From the NCBI GenBank assembly GCA_030746435.1, contig JASLMV010000008.1:41196-105195 (forward strand): 64,000 nucleotides of DNA, read 5' to 3'. Position 1 is the stretch's first letter, and every line of letters begins with the position of its first letter. Source of the DNA: Gammaproteobacteria bacterium (lineage in GTDB: Bacteria; Pseudomonadota; Gammaproteobacteria; Steroidobacterales; GCA-2729495). This document shows, piece by piece, positions 35,724-45,628 of the stretch. A model generated the notes under the pieces. It had not been told where the DNA came from. It did no database searches and was given only the letters and a program-made list of their open reading frames with translations. Both the position numbers and the translations under genes were made by a program.

Positions 35724-38315
35724 TCAGATCACGACTTCTTCCGCCGGTTCGCGCAGGTTATAGCGCGAACTCATGACGTAACCATAGGCGCCTGCGTTCG
35801 CGATCGCCAGCACATCGCCCTCGCGGGTTGGCGGCAGCAGGCGGTCGCTGCCCAGCCGGTCGCCGGTTTCGCAGATCGGCCCGACGACATTCACGATCTC
35901 CGTGGCCGCTTCCCCGACCCGGCTTAAGTTCGCGATCTCGTGGTACGCGCCGTACAGGGCAGGCCGGATGAGCGAATTCATGCCGGTGCTGATACCCACG
36001 TACTGCACATCACCCTTGCCTTTTACCTGGGTTACGGTCGAGACGAGAACGCCGGCTTCGGCGATCACATAACGACCCGGTTCCAGCCACAGCTCGAAGC
36101 CGTCCAACCGCTCGCGTGCTGCAGCCAGACTGGCGTCGAGCGCCGCCATGTCCAGTGCTTTCTGCCCGGGCTTCTCGGGGATGCCGAGCCCGCCGCCCAG
36201 GTCCAGGAAGCGTACGCCCGGAAAACGGCCCGCTGCTTCGGTCAGCGCGGTGGCGATGTCCTCCCAGTTGTCGGCCTGCAGTATGCCGCTGCCGGTATGC
36301 GCGTGCAGGCCGACGATGTCAGCACCGCACGAGCCGGCCAGCCCGGCGGCCTCATCCAGTTCGAACATCGGGATACCGAACTTGGAATGCACGCCGGCCG
36401 TCTTGACGTGTTCGTGATGGCCGCGGCCCTGGCCCGGGTCCAGCCGCAGGAATACCTGCCTGCCGGCAAACAAATCACCCCATTCGCGCAGGGGGTGCAG
36501 GTTATCCAGCGTGACCCAGATACCCTGCTCCAGGCCGAACTCGTATTCGGAACGCTCCGCAAAATTCGGCGTAAACAGGATGCGCTGCCGGTCTATGTCG
36601 GGGAACAGTTCCAGCACCCGCCTGATTTCGCCGGGCGACACCACCTCGAAGTTCATGCCGCCTTCGTAAACGCAGCGGAGCACATCCGGGTGTGAATTGG
36701 CCTTGATCGCGTAGAACACACGGTCCACCGATTGCAGACCACGCAGCCGCGCAACCGCAGCTTCGACGGTCGCGCGATCGTAAACATAAGCCGAGGTCTG
36801 TGCCACAGCGATCTCGATCAGGTGCTCACACTTTTCTATCCACCACGGTGTCGGGGTAACGGCCGGCTCCGGCTGCTCTTCCTGCAGTTCTTCCCAGGTT
36901 TCCCCGAACACCGCATCAGTCTTCGGTGGGTTGACCAGCATCGCGTGCAGGTTCTGCACGAGTTTGTACGCCTGCTCCTCATCGACGACGAAGCTCAGGT
37001 TCAGGTCGCTCGCGGCCTGGCTGAGCAGATGGATGCGGTTTTCCTGAAACACTTCCAGCGCCGGGCCGATCTCGTGCAGCATCGCGCGAATCTTCTGGCC
37101 CACCAGGCTCACGACAGCAACGTCCGGGAGGATTCGGACCCGGCACAGGCGTTCGAGATTCGTGCGCAGCCGCTCCATCATGGCCGCATCCATTGAATTG
37201 GCGCCCGGGTCGAGGGTGACGGTCACGTTGCTCTCTGAGGTCGAAACCAGATCAATAGAAAGCCCTAAGTCACTGAAACATCGGAAGGCTTCACTCAGGA
37301 AGCCTGCTTCCTGCCACATACCGAAGGTTTCCATGGAGACCAGCGTGATACCGCCCCGCCGGGAAATGGCCTTGACCCGCGGCGCATCGTCCCCCGAATC
37401 CTGGGAAATCACGGTGCCCGATGCATCGGGCCGGGCCGTGCTGCGTATCCACAGCGGGATGCCGGCCCGCCGGACCGGTGAAATTGCGCGCGGATGCAAA
37501 ACAGAGCCGCCGGTAGACGCGATTTCCTGCGCCTCCTCGTAACGCAATGCCCGTAACAGACGTGCGCCGGGTACTGCCCGCGGATCCGCGCTGAACATGC
37601 CGGGCACATCGGTCCATATTTCCAACCGTTCGGCCTCGAGGCGACTCGCAAAATAGGCGGCGGAGGTATCCGAACCACCCCTTCCGAGCAATACAGTTTC
37701 CTGCCGGCTGTTGCAGGCGATAAAACCCTGCGTCAGTACCACCCCGTCGATGGCGCCCAGCCGGGCCTGCAGGTGCGGATCGGCATCGTAAGCACAGACG
37801 CCGGACAAAAATGAGGCGCGTTCCGAAGCGCCGGCAATATCAAGCGTGCACAGCAATTCCCTGGCATCGTGCCAGTGGACAGCCAGGCCCTGCGATTGCA
37901 GGTGGGCTGCGCCGATGGCAGTCGCCATCAGTTCGCCCAGCGCCATGACTTTGGCGTGCACCCGGTGACTGACCTCGCGCACGAGACGCACGCCGGCCAC
38001 CAGTTGCTCAAGCTCATCGAGGTAATCGTGCAACAGCGCAGCGCCGTCGAGTCCCAGCTCGGCAGCCAGTTCCAGGTGGCGCGCGCGAATTTCAGCGAGC
38101 AATACCTCGTGCGTGCCCTCTGCCGCCTGCTGCAGCAGTTGCTCAAGCAGCGTCGATATTCCGCCGATGGCGGAATGCACCACCAGGGGCCGGAAACCTT
38201 CGTCGATCCGCGCCTCGACCAGGCCACGGATGACCGCCCAGCTTGCGGCCGTCGCCACGCTGGTGCCGCCGAACTTGAGCACGGCCCACCTGACAGCTTG
38301 ATCAGAATTTACCAA
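35724..38315 (-). CDS. lysA: Bifunctional aspartate kinase / diaminopimelate decarboxylase
   Basis: An 863-residue fusion of the first and last enzymes of lysine synthesis. Residues 1-300 are the aspartate kinase (VLKFGGTSV at 12-20, RGGSDTSA), about 310-470 hold ACT regulatory domains, and about 490-863 are a PLP-dependent diaminopimelate decarboxylase with the PLP lysine K538 in YAIKANSHP, HAHTGSGI and EPGRYVIAEAG. This fusion is known from Xanthomonas and relatives and could couple feedback sensing to flux out of the pathway. The start codon is TTG 38315 with AGG eight bases before it. Upstream lies the ilvD terminator, so it probably has its own short promoter. Confidence 0.93.
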   Translation of the reverse strand: MVNSDQAVRWAVLKFGGTSVATAASWAVIRGLVEARIDEGFRPLVVHSAIGGISTLLEQLLQQAAEGTHEVLLAEIRARHLELAAELGLDGAALLHDYLDELEQLVAGVRLVREVSHRVHAKVMALGELMATAIGAAHLQSQGLAVHWHDARELLCTLDIAGASERASFLSGVCAYDADPHLQARLGAIDGVVLTQGFIACNSRQETVLLGRGGSDTSAAYFASRLEAERLEIWTDVPGMFSADPRAVPGARLLRALRYEEAQEIASTGGSVLHPRAISPVRRAGIPLWIRSTARPDASGTVISQDSGDDAPRVKAISRRGGITLVSMETFGMWQEAGFLSEAFRCFSDLGLSIDLVSTSESNVTVTLDPGANSMDAAMMERLRTNLERLCRVRILPDVAVVSLVGQKIRAMLHEIGPALEVFQENRIHLLSQAASDLNLSFVVDEEQAYKLVQNLHAMLVNPPKTDAVFGETWEELQEEQPEPAVTPTPWWIEKCEHLIEIAVAQTSAYVYDRATVEAAVARLRGLQSVDRVFYAIKANSHPDVLRCVYEGGMNFEVVSPGEIRRVLELFPDIDRQRILFTPNFAERSEYEFGLEQGIWVTLDNLHPLREWGDLFAGRQVFLRLDPGQGRGHHEHVKTAGVHSKFGIPMFELDEAAGLAGSCGADIVGLHAHTGSGILQADNWEDIATALTEAAGRFPGVRFLDLGGGLGIPEKPGQKALDMAALDASLAAARERLDGFELWLEPGRYVIAEAGVLVSTVTQVKGKGDVQYVGISTGMNSLIRPALYGAYHEIANLSRVGEAATEIVNVVGPICETGDRLGSDRLLPPTREGDVLAIANAGAYGYVMSSRYNLREPAEEVVI

Positions 38316-38344
38316 AGGATTTACCTATAACTCCATATTTAAAC

Positions 38345-38383
38345 GAGAAAAAAGCCCGCTTCGGTCATACCGTTGCGGGCTTT
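38345..38383 (-). terminator. Intrinsic terminator downstream of ilvD
   Basis: Arms AAAGCCCGC and GCGGGCTTT (38350-38382) with a 15-base loop containing a secondary pairing. On the minus strand the hairpin is followed by a run of T. It lies about 180 bases past the ilvD stop; the stretch 38384-38562 between them shows no gene. It stands just ahead of the lysA-fusion start. Confidence 0.8.
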
Positions 38384-38562
38384 GTCTGGAAGAAATCTCG
38401 CGCTTTCCGAGCCTTTTATCCTGTGCGCACCCCGCCGTCACGGCATCCGGTCTTATCGACCGTCCGCTGCATCATTTTCCGTTTGTCTTTCAACGGGGTA
38501 TTCATGGGTGCGAAGTAAACCGGAACCACCGTGGCGCGTCAACCGCAGGCGTCGCGCCCGGG

Positions 38563-40251
38563 CTAATCGCCGGCCCCCGTAACGGCGCCCTGCGAGGCAG
38601 AGCTCACGAGGCGTGCGTATTTGGTGAGCACACCTGTCCGCGCAAGCGGCGCAGGCGGTTGCCAGCGCTCACGGCGCTCAGCAAGCTCTTCCGCGCTGAT
38701 ATTGGCCTCCAGCGTACGGGTCTCTGCATTAATGGTGACCTCATCACCGTCCTCGATCAGGCCGATCGGGCCGCCAACAGCCGCCTCAGGCGTCACATGG
38801 CCGACCACGAAACCGTGGCTGCCACCGGAGAACCGGCCGTCGGTTATGAAGGCCACCTGGTCACCGAGCCCCTTGCCCATGATCGCGGCGGTCGGGCTCA
38901 GCATTTCTCGCATGCCGGGGCCTCCTTTCGGGCCCTCATAGCGGATCACGACCACGTCTCCCGCGACGACGGTACCGTCCAGAATTGCCTGCAGGCCTTC
39001 TTCCTCGGAACCAAAGGTTTTTGCCGTGCCCGTGAAGCTCACGCCTTCCTTGCCCGTAATCTTGGCCACCGCACCCTCGGGTGCGAGGTTGCCATACAGG
39101 ATGACGATATGGCTGTCCTTTTTGACCGGGTTGTCGAGCGGCCGGATGATGTCCTGACCCTCAGGGTAATCCGCCACATCTGCCAGGTTCTCGGCTATGG
39201 TCTTCCCGTTCACGGTCAAGCAATCGCCATGCAACAACCCGGCATCGAGCAGCCGTTTCATGAGCGGCCGGATGCCGCCGATCTCGATCAGCTCGGACAT
39301 CGAATACTTGCCGCTCGGCTTCAGGTTTGACAGCAGCGGCACGCGCTTGCCGATACGCGTGAAATCGTCCAGCTCGAGCGGTATCCCGGCCTCGCGTGCG
39401 ATGGCGATCAGGTGCAGGACCGCGTTGGTCGACCCGCCGAGAGCGATCACGGTAGTGATCGCATTCTCAAATGCTTCGCGTGAAAGGATGTCGGATGGCT
39501 TGATATCTTTGCGGATCAGTTCAACGACGGCGGCGCCCGCGCGCTCACAGTCGGTCATCTTCTGTGCGGAGATAGCATCCTGTGCCGAACTGTTAGGCAG
39601 GCTCATGCCCAGCGCCTCGATTGCAGATGCCATCGTGTTCGCCGTGTACATACCGCCGCATGACCCCGGCCCCGGGATCGCCGTGCGTTCGACTTCCAGC
39701 AATTCCGCGTCGCTTATAGTGCCCGCCGCGACGCCGCCCACGGCCTCGAACACGGACACGATATCGCGCCGCTCGGGTCCAGGCTGAATCGTGCCGCCGT
39801 AGACGAACACCGACGGCCGGTCGAGCCGCGCCATCGCCATCAGGCATCCCGGCATATTCTTGTCGCAGCCGCCGATCGAGACGAAGCCGTCAAACCCCTC
39901 GCCGGCGACAACGGTCTCGATGGAGTCGGCAATGACCTCGCGCGACACCAGCGAATAGCGCATGCCCGGCGTGCCCATCGAAATCCCGTCGGAAACCGTG
40001 ATCGTGTTGAACTGCACGGCCTTGCCACCCGCCTCGTTGGCGCCACGTGCTGCCTCGTCGGCGAGCTTGTCAATGTGCATGTTGCACGGGGTCACCATGC
40101 TCCAGGTCGAGGCAATCCCGACCTGGCTCTTGCCGAAGTCGTCGTCGCTGAAACCTACCGCGCGCAGCATCGCGCGGCTGGGCGCGTGCTCCACGCCGTC
40201 AACCACGACGCTTGAATACCTGCGGTTCGCCTTGCCCTTGTCGTTGCTCAT
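38563..40251 (-). CDS. ilvD: Dihydroxy-acid dehydratase
   Basis: A 562-residue Fe-S dehydratase producing the 2-oxo acids for valine, isoleucine and leucine. The cluster and Mg ligands are visible in [18 protein letters not shown] and [12 protein letters not shown], along with [10 protein letters not shown] and the C-terminal [12 protein letters not shown] use ATG 40251 (MSNDKGK); an upstream in-frame ATG adds ten residues without homology. It is separated from the attenuated leu operon by 13 kb, and no leader peptide was seen before it. Confidence 0.95.
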   Translation of the reverse strand: MSNDKGKANRRYSSVVVDGVEHAPSRAMLRAVGFSDDDFGKSQVGIASTWSMVTPCNMHIDKLADEAARGANEAGGKAVQFNTITVSDGISMGTPGMRYSLVSREVIADSIETVVAGEGFDGFVSIGGCDKNMPGCLMAMARLDRPSVFVYGGTIQPGPERRDIVSVFEAVGGVAAGTISDAELLEVERTAIPGPGSCGGMYTANTMASAIEALGMSLPNSSAQDAISAQKMTDCERAGAAVVELIRKDIKPSDILSREAFENAITTVIALGGSTNAVLHLIAIAREAGIPLELDDFTRIGKRVPLLSNLKPSGKYSMSELIEIGGIRPLMKRLLDAGLLHGDCLTVNGKTIAENLADVADYPEGQDIIRPLDNPVKKDSHIVILYGNLAPEGAVAKITGKEGVSFTGTAKTFGSEEEGLQAILDGTVVAGDVVVIRYEGPKGGPGMREMLSPTAAIMGKGLGDQVAFITDGRFSGGSHGFVVGHVTPEAAVGGPIGLIEDGDEVTINAETRTLEANISAEELAERRERWQPPAPLARTGVLTKYARLVSSASQGAVTGAGD

Positions 40252-40321
40252 AATCGTGCCAGTTCCGGATCGGGCGAGCATTGTACACGCGCGCCCGGTC
40301 TTTGACAGAAAGGTTTTGGTG

Positions 40322-41755
40322 TCAGACGCGCAGCACCTTGCCGGGGTTCATGATGTTATGGGGGTCGATCGCGCGCTTGACGGACCGCATGAGCTCCAGT
40401 TCTACCGGTTTACCCAGTCGTTCGAATTCGTCCACCTTCAGCGAACCGATGCCGTGCTCGGCACTGAAACTGCCGTCCATATCGACAGCCAGTGTATGCA
40501 CGATTTCATTCAGGCGGCCCCACAGTGCCAGGAAATCCTCCGCCTCCATGCCTTCGGGCTGACTGAGGTTGTAATGCAGGTTACCGTCGCCCAGGTGGCC
40601 GAACGGCACCGGCCGGATGCCGGGCACTTCGGCACGGACACGCTCGTCCGCCACGACCAGGAACTCGGGCATGCGCGAGACCGGCACCGAGATGTCGTGT
40701 TTGATACTCGCACCCGCATGTTTCTGCGCTTCCGAAATATTGTGGCGCAGGTTCCAGAATTCGGACCGTTGCGACTCACTTACGGCAACGACTCCGTCGC
40801 GGACCAGTCCGGCCTCCATGTGCTCGGCCAGAAACTCGCTTAATTGTTCGTCCATCGACGCCTGCTCACGCGCGCTCGCAACTTCAAGCAATACATACCA
40901 GTCATGCGGCGCATCCATCGGATCCCTGCATGCCGGCATCGCATCAACTACCATTTCGATTGCAATCCGCGGCATCAGTTCGAAGGTAACCAATTCGTCA
41001 CCGATACGCCGGCGCGCTTGCACATAAAGATTGACGGCGGCCTGCGGTGACTCAACCGCAAGCCAGGCGGCCGCCGAACTCCGCGACGCGGGAAACAACT
41101 TGAGTGTTGCTGCCGTAATAAATCCGAGTGTGCCCTCCGCGCCGATAAATAACTGCTTCAGGTCGTAACCCGTGTTGTCTTTGCGTAGTGCGCTGAGGTC
41201 ATCGAACACAGAACCATCCGGGAGCACGACTTCAAGCCCGAGTACGAGATCACGCGTATTACCGTAACGCAGGACATTGGTGCCACCCGCATTGGTAGCG
41301 ATATTGCCACCGATCTGACAACTGCCTTCCGCCGCGAGGCTCAACGGGAAGAACAGCCCATGCCTGGCTGCTGCTGCCTGGACTTCAGCAAGCACGCAAC
41401 CCGCTTCGACGGTTATGGTGTAGTTATTCGTGTCTGTTTCACGAACCTTGCGAAGCCGCGAAGCAGACAACAATACCTGGGGCTGGCCTGAGTCCTGGCC
41501 GGGTATCGCGCCGCCGGCCAGCCCGGTATTACCGCCCTGGGGCACAACGGGAATGCGATGGGTGTTACAGATGCGCAAAATCTCTGCTGCATTCCCGGTC
41601 GACGCAGGCGCGAGCATTATGGGTGTAGCGCCGCGAAAGAGCCCTCGCCACTCGGTCAGGTGCGGCTCCAGCGTCGCAGGGTCGTCGGTCCAGCCTGACG
41701 CCCCTGCAGCATCCTTCAGTTCCTTAAGCACCTGTTTATCAAGTTCCATACTCAC
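40322..41755 (-). CDS. FAD-linked oxidase, GlcD / D-2-hydroxyacid dehydrogenase type
   Basis: A 477-residue flavoprotein. The PCMH-type FAD-binding domain occupies about residues 35-215 ([35 protein letters not shown]), followed by the FAD-oxidase C-terminal domain with [11 protein letters not shown] and EHGIGSLK, which carry metal-binding His residues in this family. Members oxidise D-lactate, glycolate or D-2-hydroxyglutarate. Single-subunit size and motifs fit the D-2-hydroxyglutarate/D-lactate dehydrogenase group. The start is GTG 41755, with an ATG two codons later. It is divergent from the cyclase-like gene. Confidence 0.88.
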   Translation of the reverse strand: MSMELDKQVLKELKDAAGASGWTDDPATLEPHLTEWRGLFRGATPIMLAPASTGNAAEILRICNTHRIPVVPQGGNTGLAGGAIPGQDSGQPQVLLSASRLRKVRETDTNNYTITVEAGCVLAEVQAAAARHGLFFPLSLAAEGSCQIGGNIATNAGGTNVLRYGNTRDLVLGLEVVLPDGSVFDDLSALRKDNTGYDLKQLFIGAEGTLGFITAATLKLFPASRSSAAAWLAVESPQAAVNLYVQARRRIGDELVTFELMPRIAIEMVVDAMPACRDPMDAPHDWYVLLEVASAREQASMDEQLSEFLAEHMEAGLVRDGVVAVSESQRSEFWNLRHNISEAQKHAGASIKHDISVPVSRMPEFLVVADERVRAEVPGIRPVPFGHLGDGNLHYNLSQPEGMEAEDFLALWGRLNEIVHTLAVDMDGSFSAEHGIGSLKVDEFERLGKPVELELMRSVKRAIDPHNIMNPGKVLRV

Positions 41756-41856
41756 GGTTTCGCCTGCTTTATGCCCCCAAGTGTTAAATAGATTACGTTT
41801 TTAACAGCATTCATGGTATTTATCTGGCGTGCGGGTTTGGATAAGGGGTTATCCGG

Positions 41857-43149
41857 TTGTCTGACGTTAGCGGAACTTACAAGGTTGACACGACCTACCT
41901 GAGCCTGACCGGACAGGATCTCTGGGTCGATCTCAATACAGATCTCGACACGCTGAGCCTGGCGGAGCGCAGTAATGTAATCGAACTCGACCGAAAACTG
42001 CATACCCAGTGGGAACTTGGACGCAATTTTATCCTTGGCTGGGCGCCCCAGGATACCGGTATAGAGTTACTCAGCGTGCCGCACTATGTCGTTGCCGACT
42101 ATGCGTTGGCAACCCGCTACAGCGACGCCGGGCCCACCCACGAAACCGGTAACCAGGATGCCGCCAACTTCGTCATGGAGCTGCTGGCCCGCAAGCGGCA
42201 ATTAACTGACCGGCAAATGCAGTATGCCTCCCGGCTCCTCCAGGTCGAACCGACATATATAGAGCTGCGTCAGCCGCTCAGCGATTCGGGTGCCGAGATT
42301 CGGATCATCGAAAAACTGGTTACGCGCTACGGCGTCAGCTTCGTGCCGAATCGCGCGGTGGCGCTGTTCGATATCGTCGGTTTCAGCCTGCTGAGTCCTT
42401 TCGAGCAGATGACACAATTAAACAGCCTGTCCTATTCGCTGAACTCAGCCCACAGCAAAATGCTGAACCGGGAACTTAACGTCAATTTCGCGCGTTCGAG
42501 CACCGGGGACGGTTTTTATATCTGGAACCGCGACCTCGGCATCACGTCGAACACCAACCTGTATCACCTGATGCACCTCGTGCTGGCGGATAACGCCATC
42601 GCACGCGGCAAGGCCCATGGCCGGACGGTGCCATTGTTGCGCGCAGCGTTTCACGTGGGCAGTTGTTATGAGTTTCACCAGGCCGAAGGACTTAACCCAA
42701 CCGTTTTCAGCGACATCGTCGGTGACGTCACTATCGAGCTTGCGCGCATGGTCGAACGGGCACTGCCGGGACAGGTGCTGGTGGGTGAGTTCAATGCGGT
42801 ACTGCCGGGCGAACAACCCGACACACGTATAGAGCTCGATTCAGTAGGGTTTATCAACCATGCGCAGGCCAACCTGTCACAACTCAACGGACTGGTGCTG
42901 TCTGGCGAAGCAATCGAATCCATCAAGTGTTATCTCACCGGCAGGCGGTCGGGTGACGGCGAGTTCAGCATCCGCAAGTTAAGTATCGAGGACAAACACG
43001 GCTTACAGCACTACGTGTTTAACGCAAAAATTAATATCTACCGTGATCATGCCGACCCTATACTGCTCGGCATCGAAGACAAAATGTTGCGCGGGAATGA
43101 TCTCGCCATGGTTACTGCCGAGCACATCATGCCGCGGTTAAGTCACTAG
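41857..43149 (+). CDS. Degenerate class III nucleotidyl-cyclase-like protein
   Basis: A 430-residue protein. Its N-terminal 165 residues match nothing I recognise; the remainder follows the class III adenylate/guanylate cyclase order. FDIVGFS (171-177) and STGDGF (215-220) hold both metal-binding aspartates D172 and D218, AAFHVGSCYEF takes the place of the IGIHTG strand, and VGDVTIELARMVERALPGQVLV (288-309) takes the place of the GDxVNxAxRL segment. In that alignment the catalytic Asn is Ile293 while the Arg (R297) remains. Activity is therefore doubtful. Start is TTG 41857 after AAGGGG. No membrane helix is evident. Confidence 0.65.
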   Translation: MSDVSGTYKVDTTYLSLTGQDLWVDLNTDLDTLSLAERSNVIELDRKLHTQWELGRNFILGWAPQDTGIELLSVPHYVVADYALATRYSDAGPTHETGNQDAANFVMELLARKRQLTDRQMQYASRLLQVEPTYIELRQPLSDSGAEIRIIEKLVTRYGVSFVPNRAVALFDIVGFSLLSPFEQMTQLNSLSYSLNSAHSKMLNRELNVNFARSSTGDGFYIWNRDLGITSNTNLYHLMHLVLADNAIARGKAHGRTVPLLRAAFHVGSCYEFHQAEGLNPTVFSDIVGDVTIELARMVERALPGQVLVGEFNAVLPGEQPDTRIELDSVGFINHAQANLSQLNGLVLSGEAIESIKCYLTGRRSGDGEFSIRKLSIEDKHGLQHYVFNAKINIYRDHADPILLGIEDKMLRGNDLAMVTAEHIMPRLSH

Positions 43150-43166
43150 CTACCGACTGCCAGCAG

Positions 43167-44288
43167 TTAGATAAAACCTTCTCCTTCGTCGTCGTCACTA
43201 ACGACTTGTGTCGCATCGGGGTCAAAGGCGGACTCGGCCTTCGCCCCTATGTCGACCTCGTTGAACTCCTTCGCGAACATGACCCACAGGGTCAGGAACA
43301 GGGCAGCGATGACGGGCCCGATTACAAAGCCGGATGCGCCGAATACGGTCAGGCCTCCGAGTGTGGACAGCAGCACCAGGTAGTCCGGCATGCGCGTGTC
43401 GCGCCCGACCAGGATCGGCCGCAGCACGTTGTCCACGAGGCCGATAACCAGCACCCCGAAAACCACGAGGACAATTGCCTTGATGTAGGCGCCGCCCGCG
43501 AGCATGAACAGCGCGGCAGGTCCCCATACGAGACTGGCGCCGACGACCGGCAACAGCGACATGATCACCATGACTGCGCCCCAGAAAACGGCTCCCTCGA
43601 TTCCCAGGATCCAGAAAACCGAGCCACCGAGCGCACCCTGAACGATACCGATGACCAGGGTTCCCTTGACCGTCGCTCGCGATACCTCGGCGAATTTCGC
43701 GAACAGAGCCCGTTCGCGTTCGTCACCGAGCGGCAATGCATGAATAATCTGTTGCAGCAGAAAGTCACCGTCGCGCAGGAAAAAATACAGCACGTACAGC
43801 ATCAGGAAAAACATCACGCTGAAGCGCACCGCATTCTGCCCTGCCGTAATCGCCAGCGAGGCGATAAACCGGCTGCCCGTCACAGCGGCCGACGACAGGT
43901 TGGCTTTCACCTCCTCGGACGTAATCCCGGCGCGGTCGAGCAGGTTGTTAACGGCCGGTAGTCTGGAACGCAGCCAGTCGAGCCAGACCGCCGGGTTAAT
44001 CTCCCCGCTTTCGATCCGGTCGTACAAACCCGTCGCTTCGGTTACGACAGCCGATGCGATGAACCAGGTAGGGATGATCACCGTGATACAGATAAGCAGC
44101 AGCGTAAGAAACGCAGCAGGTGAATTACGGTCTTTCACAACCGCAAGGATGCGGATAAAGGCCGGGTGGAATAACACGGCCAGCGTGGCGGCCCAGAATA
44201 TGGGCTGGACGAAATCCGCCAGCAATCCCAAAAAGGCAAGCGTGACGAGCGCGAGCAGTCCGATAAACGATGCGTTTTGCAGATTCAC
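43167..44288 (-). CDS. AI-2E family (PerM-like) transporter
   Basis: A 373-residue membrane protein with about seven to eight helices and the family's DNVLRPILVGRDTRMPDYLVLLSTLGGLTVFGASGFVIGPV region near residue 300. Members include AI-2 exporter TqsA and Na+/H+ antiporter-like PerM proteins; the substrate cannot be decided. The C-terminal tail is acidic (DDDEGEGF). It converges on the cyclase-like gene with a 17-base gap. The 292-base region beyond its start (44289-44580) shows no gene and must carry promoters for it and for the small membrane protein that follows. Confidence 0.85.
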   Translation of the reverse strand: MNLQNASFIGLLALVTLAFLGLLADFVQPIFWAATLAVLFHPAFIRILAVVKDRNSPAAFLTLLLICITVIIPTWFIASAVVTEATGLYDRIESGEINPAVWLDWLRSRLPAVNNLLDRAGITSEEVKANLSSAAVTGSRFIASLAITAGQNAVRFSVMFFLMLYVLYFFLRDGDFLLQQIIHALPLGDERERALFAKFAEVSRATVKGTLVIGIVQGALGGSVFWILGIEGAVFWGAVMVIMSLLPVVGASLVWGPAALFMLAGGAYIKAIVLVVFGVLVIGLVDNVLRPILVGRDTRMPDYLVLLSTLGGLTVFGASGFVIGPVIAALFLTLWVMFAKEFNEVDIGAKAESAFDPDATQVVSDDDEGEGFI

Positions 44289-44580
44289 CTGATCCCTGCC
44301 ACTTCTTGAAGTCGCCGATGCTGCGCCGCTTATGTTACACGGTCAGGAGCCAGAATAGCGGAATCGGCAGCCACACGAACGTACTCAACCCAACCCCACC
44401 TGGCGTGAATGTGGCACGGATCAATGCAATCGATGCAGATATCGCCTATAAACAGTCCCGCCGCGACCGCTTTACGCTGGTACCCTGATAGACGCATGCC
44501 AGTGAGAGCGCTAAAAGCGTTTATACTGCTCGTTTATACGGTCGACGGCCATAGTTGCCTGGTTAAGGAGAAAGGCAAGC

Positions 44581-44889
44581 GTGCAAACAAGAACTCTAAG
44601 AACATTGCGGTCGTGGGCCTTCCTGGCAGGCACAGCCGCTTCTATAGCATTCCCGGCTGCTGCATATGCCTATGTCGGCCCGGGAGCAGGTATCAGCGTA
44701 CTCGGCGCGCTGTGGGGCCTCGTCGTTGGTGTGTTGACGGCCATCGGTATCATTCTGTTCTGGCCTATCCGGATGATGATCCGCAAGTCCAAGGCGAAAA
44801 AAGCCGGTGAAGAAACCGTCGCTGCAGACGGCACGACGACGGCTGATGCGGTTGACGAACCCGCGGAATCGGAAAGCACGCCCTCCTGA
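44581..44889 (+). CDS. Small membrane protein with AYVGPGAG motif
   Basis: A 102-residue protein with a signal-like N-terminal helix (residues 13-30), then AYVGPGAGISVLG and one strong membrane helix (about 43-64), a Lys-rich juxtamembrane segment (RMMIRKSKAKKA) and an acidic tail. Small proteins with this Y-x-GPG-x-G motif occur next to membrane or secreted hydrolases, but the family has no defined role. The start is GTG 44581, preceded by AAGGAG. It lies 6 bases before the next membrane-protein gene, so the two are co-transcribed. Confidence 0.7.
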   Translation: MQTRTLRTLRSWAFLAGTAASIAFPAAAYAYVGPGAGISVLGALWGLVVGVLTAIGIILFWPIRMMIRKSKAKKAGEETVAADGTTTADAVDEPAESESTPS

Positions 44890-44895
44890 CGCAAT

Positions 44896-45621
44896 ATGGG
44901 TTTTCTGGATATACCGGCGCCGGTCTTTTCGGCTATAGACGGCGCACTGGGAATACTCCCCGCTTATCTCCGCCTGATTTTGTGGGCCGTGGTCACCGCA
45001 GTTATTTCCATGTTCCTTTACTGGCTGTGCTCCGCCCAGGATAAAGTGGGCCGAGCCAAGGAACGAGCCGTTACAGCACGAAAAAATATGGCTGCCTACG
45101 ACGGACATGAATTCGACGAGATGTGGCCGCTGGCGAAGGAATCGCTCGCAGCTTCAGGAAAACATTTCGTTATCGTGCTGGGGCCGGCTTTGCTGAGTTC
45201 CGTGCCGGCACTCATGCTTATTATCTGGGTCAGCAATCATTACAGTTATGCCCTGCCCGAAGCGGGCACAACGATCGCGCTCGAAGCCACGCCCGGGAAT
45301 TCGCTCGCACTCACGCAAATCGAATGGCCCGACGCCGACAAGCCTGTCGACGTGCAGGATAACGACGCAAAAACGCTGCTCACGCTACCACTTGCCGCTG
45401 CCGTGCCTGTCATTCACAAGAAAGCCTGGTGGAATTCGCTCATCGGCAACCCGAACGGGTACCTGGACGAGACTGCCAGCGCCGACGAGGTGCGCTTCGA
45501 CCTGCCGAGGCTCACCTACCTGGACTTCGGCCCCGGCTGGACGCGCACCTGGGAACTTTCCTATTTCCTCATGCTGATTATCTGCTCACTCGGAATCAAG
45601 GTAGCATTCCGTATCCACTGA
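44896..45621 (+). CDS. Three-helix membrane protein of unknown function (Oxa1-like layout)
   Basis: A 241-residue protein with a membrane helix at about 24-44, a charged helical hairpin region (CSAQDKVGRAKERAVTARKNM) and a second helix at about 92-112. A beta-rich soluble domain (125-215) follows, and then a C-terminal helix (222-238). The N-terminal half, a helix followed by a cytoplasmic coiled coil and another helix, recalls DUF106/EMC3-type members of the Oxa1/YidC superfamily. The resemblance is topological only and I would not assign it. It is followed immediately by the sulfotransferase gene. Confidence 0.65.
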   Translation: MGFLDIPAPVFSAIDGALGILPAYLRLILWAVVTAVISMFLYWLCSAQDKVGRAKERAVTARKNMAAYDGHEFDEMWPLAKESLAASGKHFVIVLGPALLSSVPALMLIIWVSNHYSYALPEAGTTIALEATPGNSLALTQIEWPDADKPVDVQDNDAKTLLTLPLAAAVPVIHKKAWWNSLIGNPNGYLDETASADEVRFDLPRLTYLDFGPGWTRTWELSYFLMLIICSLGIKVAFRIH

Positions 45622-45628
45622 GTTGCGG

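Noticed and set aside
38316..38344. Lysine riboswitch before the aspartate kinase fusion
   Set aside because: Only about 30 bases lie between the start codon and the preceding terminator, far too short for that RNA.
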